Counted from the stretch's first letter, positions 50,653 to 60,875 are shown. The stretch is 64,000 bases of DNA from Fredinandcohnia quinoae (GCF_022427965.1 NZ_JAKTTI010000021.1:1-64000); one strand, 5' to 3'. Notes: generated from the letters alone by a model not told the origin. Numbers and translations are program-made.

Positions 50653-52053
50653 TTATGCATCTTCACGTTTTTCCATTTTAGCTTTTTGTGCCAAATATTT
50701 CTTATCCTTTAATTCGTCACGTTTTTCACGCTTATCCTTTAATGAGGTATGTGTTGGATCTTCATAATAACTTTTTCTTCTTGATAAACGGCTAATACCT
50801 TCAGGAACTAGATTAAAGCCTTCCCCTAGTAACCCAGCAATACCAATTTTAGATTTTTTCTCTTCAATGTCTTGATAGATTTCTTTAAAATAATCATCTG
50901 CACGACCCGCAATATAGTTCTCCGGTTCTGGATAGGTTGTAATAACCCCTTCAAAATTACGAAGTACGACTTTTTCAGGACTTTGTGAGATTAAATAATT
51001 AGGTTGGAGTGAAATTTTCCCCCCTCCACCTGGAGCATCAACAACGAATGTAGGGACTGCATAACCTGATGTATGTCCACGCAACCCTTCGATTATCTCC
51101 AAGCCTTTCGTTACCGGCGCCCTAAAGTGGCCAATACCTTCAGACAAATCACATTGGTAAATATAATATGGTCGTACTCTAATTTTCACTAAATCATGCA
51201 TGAGCTTCTTCATAATCTCAACACTGTCATTGATTCCTGCGAGAATGACAGATTGGTTACCGACTGGCACTCCTGAATTTGCTAGCATTTCACAAGCACG
51301 CTTTGATTCTTCTGTTATTTCTATCGAGGTATTAAAATGAGTATTTAGCCAAATAGGATGATACTTTTTTAATACATTACATAGATTTTCTGTAATTCTT
51401 TGTGGAAAAACAACTGGTGCCCGCGTTCCAATTCTTATTATTTCAACATGGGGAATCTTACGTAAGTTTTTCAAAATATATTCAAGGATCGTATCATTGA
51501 TAAGTAATCCATCTCCTCCAGAGATTAAAACATCTCTAACTTCCTTTGTTTTAGAAATATATTCAATTGCACCATCTAATTGTTTCTTCGGAACACCCAT
51601 GCCAATTTGGCCGGAAAAACGTCGCCTCGTACAGTAGCGGCAATACATTGAACATTGATTTGTGACAAGAAATAAAACTCTGTCTGGATAACGATGTGTA
51701 AGTCCAGGTACTGGTGAATCTTCATCTTCTTCCAGTGGATCTTCTAAATCATACTTTGTTTTGTATATCTCTTTACCAATTGGAACAGACTGCATGCGAA
51801 TTGGACAGCGTGGATCGTCTGGATTCATTAATGAAGCATAATACGGTGTAATATTTAAGGGAATCGTTTTTGTTGAAATTAATACCCCTTCTTCTTCTTC
51901 TGGTGTTAAATGAATTACCTTACGTAAATCATCAATGGTTCTAATCGTATTTGTTAATTGCCAGATCCAGTCATTCCATTGTTCCTCAGTTACATCTTTC
52001 CATAATTCAATATCTTTCCAATGTCTCTTTGGTTTATATAAATTTGAAATCAT
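50653..52053 (-). CDS. kamA: L-lysine 2,3-aminomutase
   Basis: Radical-SAM/PLP enzyme that converts L-lysine to beta-lysine. 466 residues: radical-SAM motif CSMYCRYCTRRRFSG near residue 135, GGDGLLINDTILEYIL, and FVVDAPGGGGKISLQPNY with the PLP lysine near 345. Lys-rich C-terminus (DKREKRDELKDKKYLAQKAKM). GGGAGGAGA precedes the ATG. A sigma-54 promoter lies just upstream and the bEBP gene kamR next to it. In B. subtilis the gene is sporulation-controlled. Confidence 0.95.
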   Translation of the reverse strand: MISNLYKPKRHWKDIELWKDVTEEQWNDWIWQLTNTIRTIDDLRKVIHLTPEEEEGVLISTKTIPLNITPYYASLMNPDDPRCPIRMQSVPIGKEIYKTKYDLEDPLEEDEDSPVPGLTHRYPDRVLFLVTNQCSMYCRYCTRRRFSGQIGMGVPKKQLDGAIEYISKTKEVRDVLISGGDGLLINDTILEYILKNLRKIPHVEIIRIGTRAPVVFPQRITENLCNVLKKYHPIWLNTHFNTSIEITEESKRACEMLANSGVPVGNQSVILAGINDSVEIMKKLMHDLVKIRVRPYYIYQCDLSEGIGHFRAPVTKGLEIIEGLRGHTSGYAVPTFVVDAPGGGGKISLQPNYLISQSPEKVVLRNFEGVITTYPEPENYIAGRADDYFKEIYQDIEEKKSKIGIAGLLGEGFNLVPEGISRLSRRKSYYEDPTHTSLKDKREKRDELKDKKYLAQKAKMEKREDA

Positions 52054-52083
52054 TAAATCTCCTCCCTACTTGTTTAAATTTCA

Positions 52084-52099
52084 TGCAAAAAGCATGCCA
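52084..52099 (-). promoter_or_regulatory. Sigma-54 (-24/-12) promoter of kamA
   Basis: TGGCATGCTTTTTGCA on the minus strand: GG-N10-GC, matching TGGCAC-N5-TTGCW at all but one base. The start would fall near 52073, about 20 bases before the kamA ATG. The stretch also forms a short CATGC/GCATG stem. Confidence 0.75.
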
Positions 52100-52132
52100 T
52101 CTAATAACAAGTGGGAGGTAATTTTAAAAAAA

Positions 52133-53518
52133 TTAGAAATTTACCTTTAGTTTATATTTTTGGATTTTATATTGTAATGTTTGACGAGGGATTTTCAGAA
52201 GTAATGCAGCTTGCTGTATATTTCCATCAGATTGTTGGAGTGCTGACTCAATTAGCATAATTTCTGTCTCTTTTACTGCCACTCGTAACGGTTTTATTGT
52301 CTCATTCTTTTTTAGTAGTGTATTACCAAATATTTGACTAGGCAGGTGCTCAATTTTAAGAATTTTATCCTCAACTATGTTCATTGAGTGCTCAATTATA
52401 TGCATCAATTCACGAACATTTCCTGGCCACGAATATGCACTCAAACATTTAATAACTTCTGTATCTATTTGAGCTACTTCTTTTTGTAAACTTTGATTAA
52501 ATTTACGAATAAAATGATCAATCAAATGAGGGATATCTTCTTTCCTATCCCTTAAAGGTGGGATTTCAAGTGAGAAGACATTCAAGCGATAATATAAATC
52601 GGGTCTAAGCTCTTGGTCTTCCAAACAAAGAATCGGCTTTTTATTAAGTGCAACAATTACGCGGACATCAACTTGAAATGCCTTTGCACCACCAATTCTA
52701 CGCACCATCCCATCCTCAAGAACCCGCAAAAGTCTAGATTGCAACTCCAGGGGCATTGAATTTATCTCATCTAAAAATAAAGTTCCACCATGAGCAATTT
52801 CAAATAACCCAGCACGATCCACTGCCCCTGTATAGCTTCCTTTAACCGTTCCAAATAGAATACTCTCAAGTAAGCTTTCTGGTATTGCTCCACAATTTTG
52901 AGCGATAAAAGGTGCCTTATTTCTTATGGATGCATTATGGATAGACTGAACTAATAACTCTTTACCTGTACCAGTCTCCCCAAATATAAGGACGGTTGAG
53001 GACGAATTAGCAACTTTTTCTGCTTGATATTTCACTTTCTCAAATGCTTTATTTTTCGTAAGTATATCTTTGAAAGTATATATAGCTCCAATAACTTCAT
53101 TTGGTTTCTTCATAATACCCTTTGCTCTTGATTGTAAATCTGTTAATTTATTAGATAATGCTTTTATTTTTGTGTAGTCCTTACCTATTTCTACAGCTCC
53201 AATTAGTTGATTATTCACTTTAATTGGTAGCGTGGTATTTATTGTATCGATAGGTTTGCCATGATTATTTTTATAAGTTTGAGGTAGATTAAATATCGGC
53301 TGCTTTGTTTTAATGACTTTTAGCAGTGTGCTTGTGGACTCCGACAGTGATGGGAATACTTCAAGAATATGCTTTCCAAGCACTTCTTCTTTTTGTAGGC
53401 CATCATGTTCAGCTGCAATTTGATTATAGAATATTGTAATTCCTTCTGCATTTACTATATGTATCGCTTCATCTATGCTGTCTAAAATTGCTATTACCAT
53501 TTCGTCATTAATTTGCAA
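52133..53518 (-). CDS. kamR: Sigma-54-dependent activator KamR
   Basis: 461 residues: N-terminal PAS domain ([30 protein letters not shown]), central AAA+ domain with [14 protein letters not shown] (variant of the sigma-54-contacting GAFTGA), [26 protein letters not shown] and the Fis-type C-terminal helix-turn-helix ([25 protein letters not shown]). Similar to RocR/BkdR. It should activate kamA and perhaps the yod genes. TTG start behind GGAGGTG. The kam locus of B. thuringiensis is reported to be sigma-54/KamR controlled. Confidence 0.9.
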   Translation of the reverse strand: MQINDEMVIAILDSIDEAIHIVNAEGITIFYNQIAAEHDGLQKEEVLGKHILEVFPSLSESTSTLLKVIKTKQPIFNLPQTYKNNHGKPIDTINTTLPIKVNNQLIGAVEIGKDYTKIKALSNKLTDLQSRAKGIMKKPNEVIGAIYTFKDILTKNKAFEKVKYQAEKVANSSSTVLIFGETGTGKELLVQSIHNASIRNKAPFIAQNCGAIPESLLESILFGTVKGSYTGAVDRAGLFEIAHGGTLFLDEINSMPLELQSRLLRVLEDGMVRRIGGAKAFQVDVRVIVALNKKPILCLEDQELRPDLYYRLNVFSLEIPPLRDRKEDIPHLIDHFIRKFNQSLQKEVAQIDTEVIKCLSAYSWPGNVRELMHIIEHSMNIVEDKILKIEHLPSQIFGNTLLKKNETIKPLRVAVKETEIMLIESALQQSDGNIQQAALLLKIPRQTLQYKIQKYKLKVNF

Positions 53519-53552
53519 TCGTACACCTCCAAATAATTGGTAGATTAAATAT

Positions 53553-53580
53553 CGGCACTAAAATGCCTAATATTCGGCAT
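53553..53580. promoter_or_regulatory. Overlapping inverted repeats between yodP and kamR
   Basis: GGCACTAAAATGCC (53553-53566) overlaps ATGCCTAATATTCGGCAT (53563-53580), three TGCC/GGCA half-sites spaced regularly. It lies 35-60 bases upstream of kamR and covers the yodP stop. It could be an autoregulatory site or enhancer for KamR. Confidence 0.35.
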
Positions 53581-54436
53581 CCACCTTTGTTAAGTCTTTA
53601 ACCCAAACATTCATATCCTCTATTTTGTCATATATATTGCAGTTATTTATAAGTCTACCAGTGTAAGAGTACCCTAATTGATTAAAACAAGCATTCATTC
53701 CATATGAAAGTGCTCTTGCAATTGAATATGCACAATAAATACCCTTATTTATTAATTCTTTCTCTATTTCTACGATTAGTTCCTTCATTAGACCGTGTTT
53801 TCGATAAGATGGTAATGTTGCACAGTCCGTTATTTCAGCATTATTATACGTATCATTTATTTCTGCTGATGCAGCACTAATGATTGAATCCCCATCCTCC
53901 ATCACAAAAAAGATTGTTAAATTATTTATTTCTTTCTCAATATATCCTGGATTATTCAGTGGAGTCGGGTAAATTTTAAAAATTTGCTGATATAATGATG
54001 CCAACTTTTTTGCATCTTGAACTGTGGCCTTACGAATAGTGAATATGGAAGCTTTTTGGGGTGCTTTGTCTCGCTGTTTTTTTAAGATCGCAGTTAAAAT
54101 ATTGTCTTCTTCTACCCATTTATCACTATTTTTTCGTTCCAACGTAAAGTATTTCACTAGAAAAAGTGCATCACTGCCATTAAAATATTGCTTAATAACA
54201 GCTTCTAACATAAAACCTGTCTCAAGGAAATCAAATAAATGTTCTTTTCGAGCTTTAATGATAAGTTTTTCAAAATCTTGTTCATTAACTAAATTTAGTA
54301 CTGCATGATTAATAGAAGATAAGTTACCTCTGTAATCCTCTACCTTTAACCGTTTATTAAAATAATCTATTATTATATTTATTTGATAATCTTTCCCTGT
54401 AAGAAATTTTTGTTCACTATAGCTTTCATTCAACAA
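53567..54436 (-). CDS. yodP: Beta-lysine N-acetyltransferase YodP
   Basis: 289 residues. C-terminal GNAT domain with acetyl-CoA motif CATLPSYRKHGLMKELIVEIE (R/Q-x-x-G-x-G/A-like) and YSIARALSYGMNACFNQLGYSYTGRLINNCNI, characteristic of AblB/YodP, which acetylate beta-lysine made by KamA (N6-acetyl-beta-lysine). TTG start behind GGGGGGGACGG. Upstream of kamR and downstream of yodQ. Confidence 0.9.
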   Translation of the reverse strand: MLNESYSEQKFLTGKDYQINIIIDYFNKRLKVEDYRGNLSSINHAVLNLVNEQDFEKLIIKARKEHLFDFLETGFMLEAVIKQYFNGSDALFLVKYFTLERKNSDKWVEEDNILTAILKKQRDKAPQKASIFTIRKATVQDAKKLASLYQQIFKIYPTPLNNPGYIEKEINNLTIFFVMEDGDSIISAASAEINDTYNNAEITDCATLPSYRKHGLMKELIVEIEKELINKGIYCAYSIARALSYGMNACFNQLGYSYTGRLINNCNIYDKIEDMNVWVKDLTKVDAEY

Positions 54437-54482
54437 CCGTCCCCCCCAATACTTTCTTGTACTACTATTATGACATGAAACG

Positions 54483-55772
54483 TTAATTTAAGCTGTCGAC
54501 CTGTACTTCTGAAACCTCACACCACGAGAGAATTGTTAGGGCGATAATCTCTGCTGCTTCAAACATTCGATTTATCTCTATATACTCATTAGGATAATGG
54601 GCTACCTCTGTAGTACCTGGCCCAAATACAATTGTAGGAATATTACCAACAGCAGATAGAAGCCCACCATCTGTTCCCCATGGGGATGCCTCAATAATCG
54701 GAGGTTCGTTTTTCACTTCCATGTAGCTATGTTTAAGGGTTGTCATTAAATCATGATCAAGATCAATGGTTCCCGGTACCCATCTTGCACCAAACCATTC
54801 CAGTTTTACTGGATGTTTTTTGAACCATTGGTCGATTTCCTCTAATTTGTCTAACCACTTTAGCATTTCTTCTTTTGCATTTTCAATCGATTCATCCGGA
54901 GCAACACCCATTCTTCCTTCAATTGTAACTAAATCTGGAACTGATGATGGCCATGAGCCCCCACTTATTTTTCCGATATTAATAGGAACGGGAATTGGAG
55001 TATTTTTGTATAAAGAGTCTGAGATGGATGCATTACGTGTCATTTCTAATTTTAGAATTTCTTTTATCACAATCATGCTTTTTTCAATTGCACTTACCCC
55101 CTCATACCTGGTGCCCCCATGGGCAGATCTTCCATATACACTCACCTTAAACCATAGAGAGCCTTGCTGTTTTGGGAATATTTTCATATTTGTAGGTTCT
55201 GGAATGATTGCACCGTCAGCTTTGTAGCCCCTAAGTATCGATGCTAGTGTCCCTGAACCACCACTTTCTTCTTCAATTACACTTTGAAAAATAACATCCC
55301 CTTTTAATTTGATCTCACATTCTTTTATTGACTCAATTGCAAGAAGCAGCGAAACATTGCCACCTTTCATATCAGTAGAACCACGTCCATATAATTTTCC
55401 ATCGATAATTTTGGCTGAAAATGGATCAGCCGTCCAATTTGAATCATCACCTTCTGGTACGACATCGATATGCCCATTTAAAATTAAAGAGCGGCCATTT
55501 CCAGTCCCCTTTAAAATACCCACTACATTAGGGCTATCTATGAAACTTGTTCTTGGGGATACAAAATAGGGATGATTAAATAATTTTGACCCATTTGGTT
55601 CCCAAATATCAATTTCAAGCCCTAATTCCCGGCATTTTTCAACAATAATTGCTTGAGACGTACCCTCACAACCTTGTTTACTAGGCTCTGTCACAAGCTT
55701 TTGTAATAATCGTATTCCTTTTGATTGGTTATTTTTTAACCATAATTTAATCTTTTGATTATTATCTTTCAA
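54483..55772 (-). CDS. yodQ: M20 family deacylase YodQ (acetylornithine deacetylase-like)
   Basis: 429-residue zinc amidohydrolase. Metal site motifs: LNGHIDVVPEGD, GRGSTDMKGGNVSLLLAIESI, VIEEESGGSGTLASI and the C-terminal FGPGTTEVAHYPNEYIEI. Related to ArgE/DapE. In the yod operon it probably processes an acylated beta-lysine derivative; that is inference. ATG is preceded by AGGTGAAAA. Between yodP and yodR. Confidence 0.88.
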   Translation of the reverse strand: MKDNNQKIKLWLKNNQSKGIRLLQKLVTEPSKQGCEGTSQAIIVEKCRELGLEIDIWEPNGSKLFNHPYFVSPRTSFIDSPNVVGILKGTGNGRSLILNGHIDVVPEGDDSNWTADPFSAKIIDGKLYGRGSTDMKGGNVSLLLAIESIKECEIKLKGDVIFQSVIEEESGGSGTLASILRGYKADGAIIPEPTNMKIFPKQQGSLWFKVSVYGRSAHGGTRYEGVSAIEKSMIVIKEILKLEMTRNASISDSLYKNTPIPVPINIGKISGGSWPSSVPDLVTIEGRMGVAPDESIENAKEEMLKWLDKLEEIDQWFKKHPVKLEWFGARWVPGTIDLDHDLMTTLKHSYMEVKNEPPIIEASPWGTDGGLLSAVGNIPTIVFGPGTTEVAHYPNEYIEINRMFEAAEIIALTILSWCEVSEVQVDSLN

Positions 55773-55803
55773 ATATTTTCACCTCAATTTAGTATTAATC
55801 GGG

Positions 55804-56472
55804 CTAATAGATTTTGCTAATTGAATCGCTTAATTTTAATTCAACATTTGTATTATTAATTACATCCTTCGTGGTATATGGACTCATTACTTCTATTAAA
55901 TAAAGTCCATCATTCTCAACTTTTATAACAGCCATATCCGTAATAATAAGATCAACACAGCCTTTTGATGTCAGTGGTAATGTGCATGTTTTAACGATTT
56001 TCGAGTTTCCGCTTTTATCAAGATGATTCATTAATACAATAACCTTTTTCGCCTTTTGGGCTAGCTCCATCGCCCCACCCATACCTGGAATGCGCTTACC
56101 AGGGACAATCCAATTTGCTAAATCCCCACTTTCACTTACTTGAAGTGAGCCAAGAATTGTAATATCAATATATCCTCTTCTAATCATTCCAAATGCAATT
56201 GAACTATCAAAATATGATGATCCTTTTATGATAGTTACTGGATATCCGGCTGCATTACATAGATTGGCATCTTCATTTTTTTTCATTGGGCTTGGACCAA
56301 TCCCCAATACACCATTCTCAGCATGTATCATAACATGCAATTTTTCTGACAAATGATTTGGTACAAGAGACGGAATCCCAATTCCCAAATTAACAATCAT
56401 TCCATTCTTTATTTCCTGTGCAGCACGTCTGGCGATTCGGTTTCTTACATCTATTCCCAAACCCATTTCCAA
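55804..56472 (-). CDS. yodR: CoA-transferase subunit B
   Basis: 222 residues, family I CoA-transferase beta subunit. RNRIARRAAQEIKNGMIVNLGIGIP, catalytic glutamate in HAENGVLGIGP, and GGAMELAQKAKKVIVLMNH are seen. It overlaps the subunit A gene by 22 bases. Forms the CoA transferase with YodS, acting on a beta-lysine pathway acyl-CoA or on acetoacetate-like acids; substrate not proven. Confidence 0.9.
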   Translation of the reverse strand: MEMGLGIDVRNRIARRAAQEIKNGMIVNLGIGIPSLVPNHLSEKLHVMIHAENGVLGIGPSPMKKNEDANLCNAAGYPVTIIKGSSYFDSSIAFGMIRRGYIDITILGSLQVSESGDLANWIVPGKRIPGMGGAMELAQKAKKVIVLMNHLDKSGNSKIVKTCTLPLTSKGCVDLIITDMAVIKVENDGLYLIEVMSPYTTKDVINNTNVELKLSDSISKIY

Positions 56473-57146
56473 TTCACCCCTTTACTTTGAACAATCATAT
56501 CGACATAGATTCCAGGAGTTATGATTTGCTCTGGATCAAGTTCTGATAATGGTACAATTTCTTCTACCTCAGCAATTGTATATTTCCCTGCCATTGCTAC
56601 TAATGGATTCATATTTCTAGCACTTTTATCAAAAATTAGATTACCGAATGGATCTGATTTTTTTGCATAAACTATTGAAACATCTGCTGTAAGTGGTAAC
56701 TCAAGTAAATATTCCTTTCCGTCAACTACTATTTTTTCTTTACCATTTGATACAATATCATTATCTATTCCTACATCAATTAGAACTCCACCAAGTCCTA
56801 CACCCCCAGCTCGAATTCTCTCAGCGAGAGTTCCTTGAGGAGAGAATTCAATCTGTAATTTACCTTCTGTCATTAGTTGACCAGCGACGGGATTAGAACC
56901 GATATGTGAAACGATTAATTTACTTGCATGTCCTCTACTTACAAGTTTACCTATGCCTATATTTGGAAATCCGGTATCATTACCTATCAAGGTTAAGTTT
57001 TGAACATTTTTATTTATCATACCTTCAATAATCGTTGGAGGGCTTCCAATTCCACCAAATCCACCAAACATAATTGTTGCTCCATCATTAATTTGCGAAA
57101 GTGCTTCATCAATGTTAGCAATCTTGTCAAATGAATTTTCAACCAT
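56451..57146 (-). CDS. yodS: CoA-transferase subunit A
   Basis: 231 residues, alpha subunit: ALSQINDGATIMFGGFGGIGSPPTIIEGM, GRVKLIVSHIG-like HASKLIVSHIGSNPVAGQ, FSPQGTLAERIRAGGVGLGGV, and PLTADVSIVYAKKSDPFGN. It begins 16 bases after yodT and overlaps yodR, so both subunits are translated together. Confidence 0.9.
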   Translation of the reverse strand: MVENSFDKIANIDEALSQINDGATIMFGGFGGIGSPPTIIEGMINKNVQNLTLIGNDTGFPNIGIGKLVSRGHASKLIVSHIGSNPVAGQLMTEGKLQIEFSPQGTLAERIRAGGVGLGGVLIDVGIDNDIVSNGKEKIVVDGKEYLLELPLTADVSIVYAKKSDPFGNLIFDKSARNMNPLVAMAGKYTIAEVEEIVPLSELDPEQIITPGIYVDMIVQSKGVNWKWVWE

Positions 57147-57162
57147 TAATTAACACCTCTCT

Positions 57163-58518
57163 TTATGTAGATATTATTCCATCAGACTGTAAATCTTTTC
57201 CTATATCTACTAATGTTTGTTCAAATAATTGAATCAAGTCATCTATTTGCTTATTGGTAATCGTTAAAGGTGGAGCTATCAGTACTGCATCTCCCCCGAT
57301 TCCTTCAATACCGGCTGACGCAGGGTATATTAGTAGCCCATTTTGTTGGGCTTTACTTATAATTAATGAAGTGAGATTTATTTCTTTGCTAAAAGGAAAC
57401 TTTGTAATCATATCCGAAACGAACTCAACTCCTATCATAAGTCCCTTGCCTCGAATATCACCAATTATTGGATAACACAGTTGTAAGTCAATTAACTTTT
57501 CCTTCAAATAAGTACCCTTTACTAAAGCAGTGTCTACTAAATTATTTTTTTCTAAATAATGTATAACCGATAACGCGACTGCAGCAGATTGTGGATTTGC
57601 ACTGAAAGTATGACCACTCATAATGGATTTTGAACCGTTTTTAATTGTTTCAATAATTTTTTCACTTACTAATGTTGCAGCTATTGGTGTATATCCGGCA
57701 CTCATTCCTTTTCCAATCGCCACAAGATCTGCAGTTGTGCCCCAATGTTCTAAAGCGAACATTTTTCCAGTTCTCCCAAACCCCGTCATTACTTCATCTG
57801 CAATAAACAAAATATTATATTTCACACATATTTCCTTAATAACTTGATAGTACCCATCTGGAGGAACAATTGCTCCACCTGCAGCACCAATTATCGGTTC
57901 AGCAATAAATGCAGCAATATTACTTGATCCTATTCGGTTTATGGCTTGTTCTAATTCATTCGCACATAAGTAATTACAACCTGGATATGTTGCTCCATAT
58001 GGGCATCTATAGCAATATGGAGGTGAAATCGTTGGATAATCCTCTAAAATCGACACAAAACGAGATCTTCTTTCTGGATGACCAGACATGGATAATGCCC
58101 CAATCGTGATACCATGATAACTCATCCATCTTGAAAGTATTTTATTTTTCCCTCTTAGACCACGCTCTTGCCAATATTGAATTGCAATTTTCATCGCTGT
58201 TTCAGTGGCCTCTGATCCACTATTCACAAAAAACGACCAATATCCGTCGCCATAAAGCTCACATATTTTTTGCGCTAATTGTTCTGCAGGCTCATTCGTG
58301 AATTGAGAACGGTATACAAACGATACTTTATGCGCTTGGTTTGTAATCGAATCGATTATTTCTTGTACCCCGTGTCCTAAATTTGCAGTTATCGCCCCAG
58401 ACGAACCATCAATATATTTTTTTCCACTCGTATCATAGAGATATATTCCATCTCCATAACTAATCACCGGATAATCCTTATCTAACAATGGTTTTATTAA
58501 GTGAGACTTCTCCATCAT
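57163..58518 (-). CDS. yodT: Class III aminotransferase YodT
   Basis: 451-residue PLP-dependent transaminase. FVNSGSEATETAMKIAIQYWQERG, ADEVMTGFGRTGKMFALEHW with the PLP-contacting Asp, and GKGMSAGYTPIAATLVS with the Schiff-base lysine. First gene of the yodTSRQP-kamR-kamA block and probably deaminates a beta-lysine derivative. GAGGGAGGATT precedes the ATG. Region 58519-58685 upstream holds no gene; its promoter is not clear. Confidence 0.92.
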   Translation of the reverse strand: MMEKSHLIKPLLDKDYPVISYGDGIYLYDTSGKKYIDGSSGAITANLGHGVQEIIDSITNQAHKVSFVYRSQFTNEPAEQLAQKICELYGDGYWSFFVNSGSEATETAMKIAIQYWQERGLRGKNKILSRWMSYHGITIGALSMSGHPERRSRFVSILEDYPTISPPYCYRCPYGATYPGCNYLCANELEQAINRIGSSNIAAFIAEPIIGAAGGAIVPPDGYYQVIKEICVKYNILFIADEVMTGFGRTGKMFALEHWGTTADLVAIGKGMSAGYTPIAATLVSEKIIETIKNGSKSIMSGHTFSANPQSAAVALSVIHYLEKNNLVDTALVKGTYLKEKLIDLQLCYPIIGDIRGKGLMIGVEFVSDMITKFPFSKEINLTSLIISKAQQNGLLIYPASAGIEGIGGDAVLIAPPLTITNKQIDDLIQLFEQTLVDIGKDLQSDGIIST

Positions 58519-58685
58519 AATCCTCCCTCATGTAAGAAAACGGATATTTCCAAGGAAAATGTAAGCACTTTCCTCTTCCGAGAGCCTATTATTACATCAT
58601 ATGTATGATTATCCCAAATTATCGTTCTTCAATAAAATATGAAATAAGTTTATTAGTTTACATGCTATTAGTATTGGTGAGAAAC

Positions 58686-58724
58686 AAAAAGACCCATTAA
58701 TCATTTGGACTAATGGATCTTTTC
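58686..58724 (-). terminator. Terminator after the YjcZ gene
   Basis: AAAAGATCCATTA pairs with TAATGGGTCTTTTT on the minus strand with one G-U. It lies 13 bases after the stop codon. Confidence 0.75.
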
Positions 58725-58736
58725 ATTGATTTTTAT

Positions 58737-58862
58737 TTATCTAATATACGAAGCACCTACAATAATTAAGAGTATAAACAACACAACAATTAAGACGAAG
58801 CTGTTATTGTTTCCATACCCACCGTAACCATATCCACATTGATCATGATATCCACAATGCAT
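58737..58862 (-). CDS. YjcZ family sporulation protein
   Basis: 41 residues: [20 protein letters not shown] then a hydrophobic helix [20 protein letters not shown]. The Gly/Tyr-rich N-terminus followed by [16 protein letters not shown] is the YjcZ (PF09680) signature of short spore-associated membrane peptides. AAGGGAG lies nine bases before the ATG. A SigK-like -10 lies upstream. Confidence 0.88.
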   Translation of the reverse strand: MHCGYHDQCGYGYGGYGNNNSFVLIVVLFILLIIVGASYIR

Positions 58863-58895
58863 AGTGTCATCTCCCTTTATATATATTTACATTAT

Positions 58896-58904
58896 TACGA
58901 TATG
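58896..58904 (-). promoter_or_regulatory. Candidate SigK -10 element
   Basis: CATATCGTA on the minus strand fits CATAnnnTA; an AC-containing -35 word (TACA) lies 17 bases upstream. About 34 bases before the YjcZ ATG. Confidence 0.4.
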
Positions 58905-59006
58905 TGTCTATGGGTTGTTATGTATGTGCTGAAGCCTATTTTTGATCAAATTTTTATTATTTCAAGGTTTTGATAGAATATTAGTATGGATTTTTTTCAA
59001 ACAAAA

Positions 59007-59034
59007 AGAGCAGCCCTATTTAGGAAACTGCTCT
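59007..59034 (-). terminator. Terminator after the cold shock gene
   Basis: AGAGCAG (59007-59013) pairs with CTGCTCT (59028-59034), then TTTTTGTTT on the minus strand. Confidence 0.8.
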
Positions 59035-59058
59035 TCATCAATTCATTTATATGTTAAA

Positions 59059-59271
<213 letters not shown>

Positions 59272-59505
59272 CTAAATGTTAACACACAAGCCTTTGTGTA
59301 TTCCTCTTAATTAACCATTAAACTACTTACATAATTCCAATACAATTACATATAACTTCAACATCGAATTACATATTCATATGAAATTATCATTTTCCTT
59401 ATATTAAAACTTATATATGCAAAAAAATGGTCGGATTAATCATATCATTCCTTATTGGAAGAGTCAACCATTCCTTAATACTTTTTAGAAAATATTATAT
59501 ATTCG

Positions 59506-60465
59506 TTAATTAAACAATTTTTTATACTCTCCATACCCTTCCTTCTCTAAATCATCCTTATGGATAAATCGTAATGCCGCTGAATTAATACAATAGCGCA
59601 AACGGGTTGGGCCAGGACCATCATGAAATACATGGCCTAAATGGGAATCGGCAGTATGGCTTCGTACCTCGGTTCGAATCATTCCATGGGAAGTATCTAG
59701 TTCTTCAATTACCTCTTCTGAATATATAGGCTTCGTAAAACTCGGCCAGCCACAACCTGCATCATATTGGTCTCTGGAGCTAAATAGTGGCTTTCTCGAT
59801 ACGATATCAACATAAATTCCCTCTTTTTGATTATTCCAAAATTCATTTTGAAAAGGAGGCTCTGTACCTTTTTCTTGAGTAACATGATACTGCATCGGTG
59901 TTAGTGTTTGTTTTGCTTGCTCAAATTGCTTAGATAACCAATTCTTTCTAATAAAAGCATCTCTTCCAGATCCTTTTCGATACCGTTTATAATGCTCTGG
60001 TTTCTTCTTGTAATAGTCTTGGTGATATTCTTCAGCTTCATAAAATACCTTTGCTGGTAAGATTTCAGTAGCAATCGACTTTGAAAAAAGGCCACTTTCG
60101 GATAATTTACTTTTAGAATCTTCTGCTTGCCTTCTTTGTTCGTCACTATGATAAAAGATCGCTGTTTTATAAGAGTCACCACGATCATAAAATTGACCAC
60201 CAGAATCTGTAGGATCGATTTGCTGCCAATAAACTTCTAATAATTTTTCATATGAATAAATTGAAGGATCGAATGTAATTTGGACTGCTTCAAAATGACC
60301 CGTTGTATCCGAACAAACCTCTTCATATGTAGGATTTTCTTTATTACCACCTGTATATCCTGATACAACTTTAATAATTCCCGGCTGTTCATCAAAAGGT
60401 TTTACCATACACCAGAAGCATCCACCTGCGAATGTTGCCAATTCAAATTGATTATGGTTTTCCAT
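59506..60465 (-). CDS. msrAB: Fused peptide methionine sulfoxide reductase MsrA/MsrB
   Basis: 319 residues. N-terminal MsrA with [16 protein letters not shown] (catalytic Cys) and [13 protein letters not shown], linked near residue 180 to MsrB with [31 protein letters not shown] and catalytic [12 protein letters not shown]. Repairs both S and R epimers of methionine sulfoxide. The zinc-binding CxxC pairs of some MsrB proteins are absent, as is common in fusions. Single gene. Confidence 0.95.
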   Translation of the reverse strand: MENHNQFELATFAGGCFWCMVKPFDEQPGIIKVVSGYTGGNKENPTYEEVCSDTTGHFEAVQITFDPSIYSYEKLLEVYWQQIDPTDSGGQFYDRGDSYKTAIFYHSDEQRRQAEDSKSKLSESGLFSKSIATEILPAKVFYEAEEYHQDYYKKKPEHYKRYRKGSGRDAFIRKNWLSKQFEQAKQTLTPMQYHVTQEKGTEPPFQNEFWNNQKEGIYVDIVSRKPLFSSRDQYDAGCGWPSFTKPIYSEEVIEELDTSHGMIRTEVRSHTADSHLGHVFHDGPGPTRLRYCINSAALRFIHKDDLEKEGYGEYKKLFN

Positions 60466-60623
60466 TAAATATCAATCCTTTCTATTTAATAACTGGACGA
60501 TTAACATTATTATACCATTTCATAAATAACAACCAAATGATTAGGCTTTGTCATTATCAAATGTATTTTATGATTAATAAATAATAACCAATATGGAAAT
60601 CGTAAGAAATAGGAGGTGTTTAC

Positions 60624-60875
60624 ATGTCGGATCCATATTTATGCCCTAACTGTAAAACAAATCGTACGAGATTTAACATTATTGATCAAGTGCCAAAATC
60701 AATTAAAATAGACCCACAAAGTGGTGAAATAATTGAAGAGAATATCCAAAACCTGGATCCCTTCCATCTACCATATCGAGGTCCTGATTATAAAATTCAA
60801 TGTGGAGTTTGTGGATTAATTGAGGATGAGAGATTATTTGTAAAAAGAGCACAACACCAACAACAAGGGCTTTAG
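60624..60875 (+). CDS. Hypothetical zinc-ribbon protein (83 residues)
   Basis: Two CxxC pairs, CPNC near residue 7 and CGVC near 58, form a likely zinc ribbon with a polar insertion (SIKIDPQSGEIIEENIQN). AGGAGG precedes the ATG. Function unknown. The terminator overlaps the end of the gene. Confidence 0.72.
   Translation: MSDPYLCPNCKTNRTRFNIIDQVPKSIKIDPQSGEIIEENIQNLDPFHLPYRGPDYKIQCGVCGLIEDERLFVKRAQHQQQGL

Noticed and set aside
50653-52053. KamA as maturase for the CGCGG protein
   Set aside because: It is a typical lysine 2,3-aminomutase without a SPASM or RiPP-recognition domain, and lies 10 kb away in a metabolic operon.
58560-58573. cre-like TGTAAGCACTTTCC upstream of yodT
   Set aside because: Two mismatches at conserved positions, including the central CG; not enough to claim CcpA control.
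58594-58612. SigE-like -10 (CATACATA) upstream of yodT
   Set aside because: The -10 is close to consensus, but no matching -35 was found at 13-16 bases, so I do not list it as a promoter.
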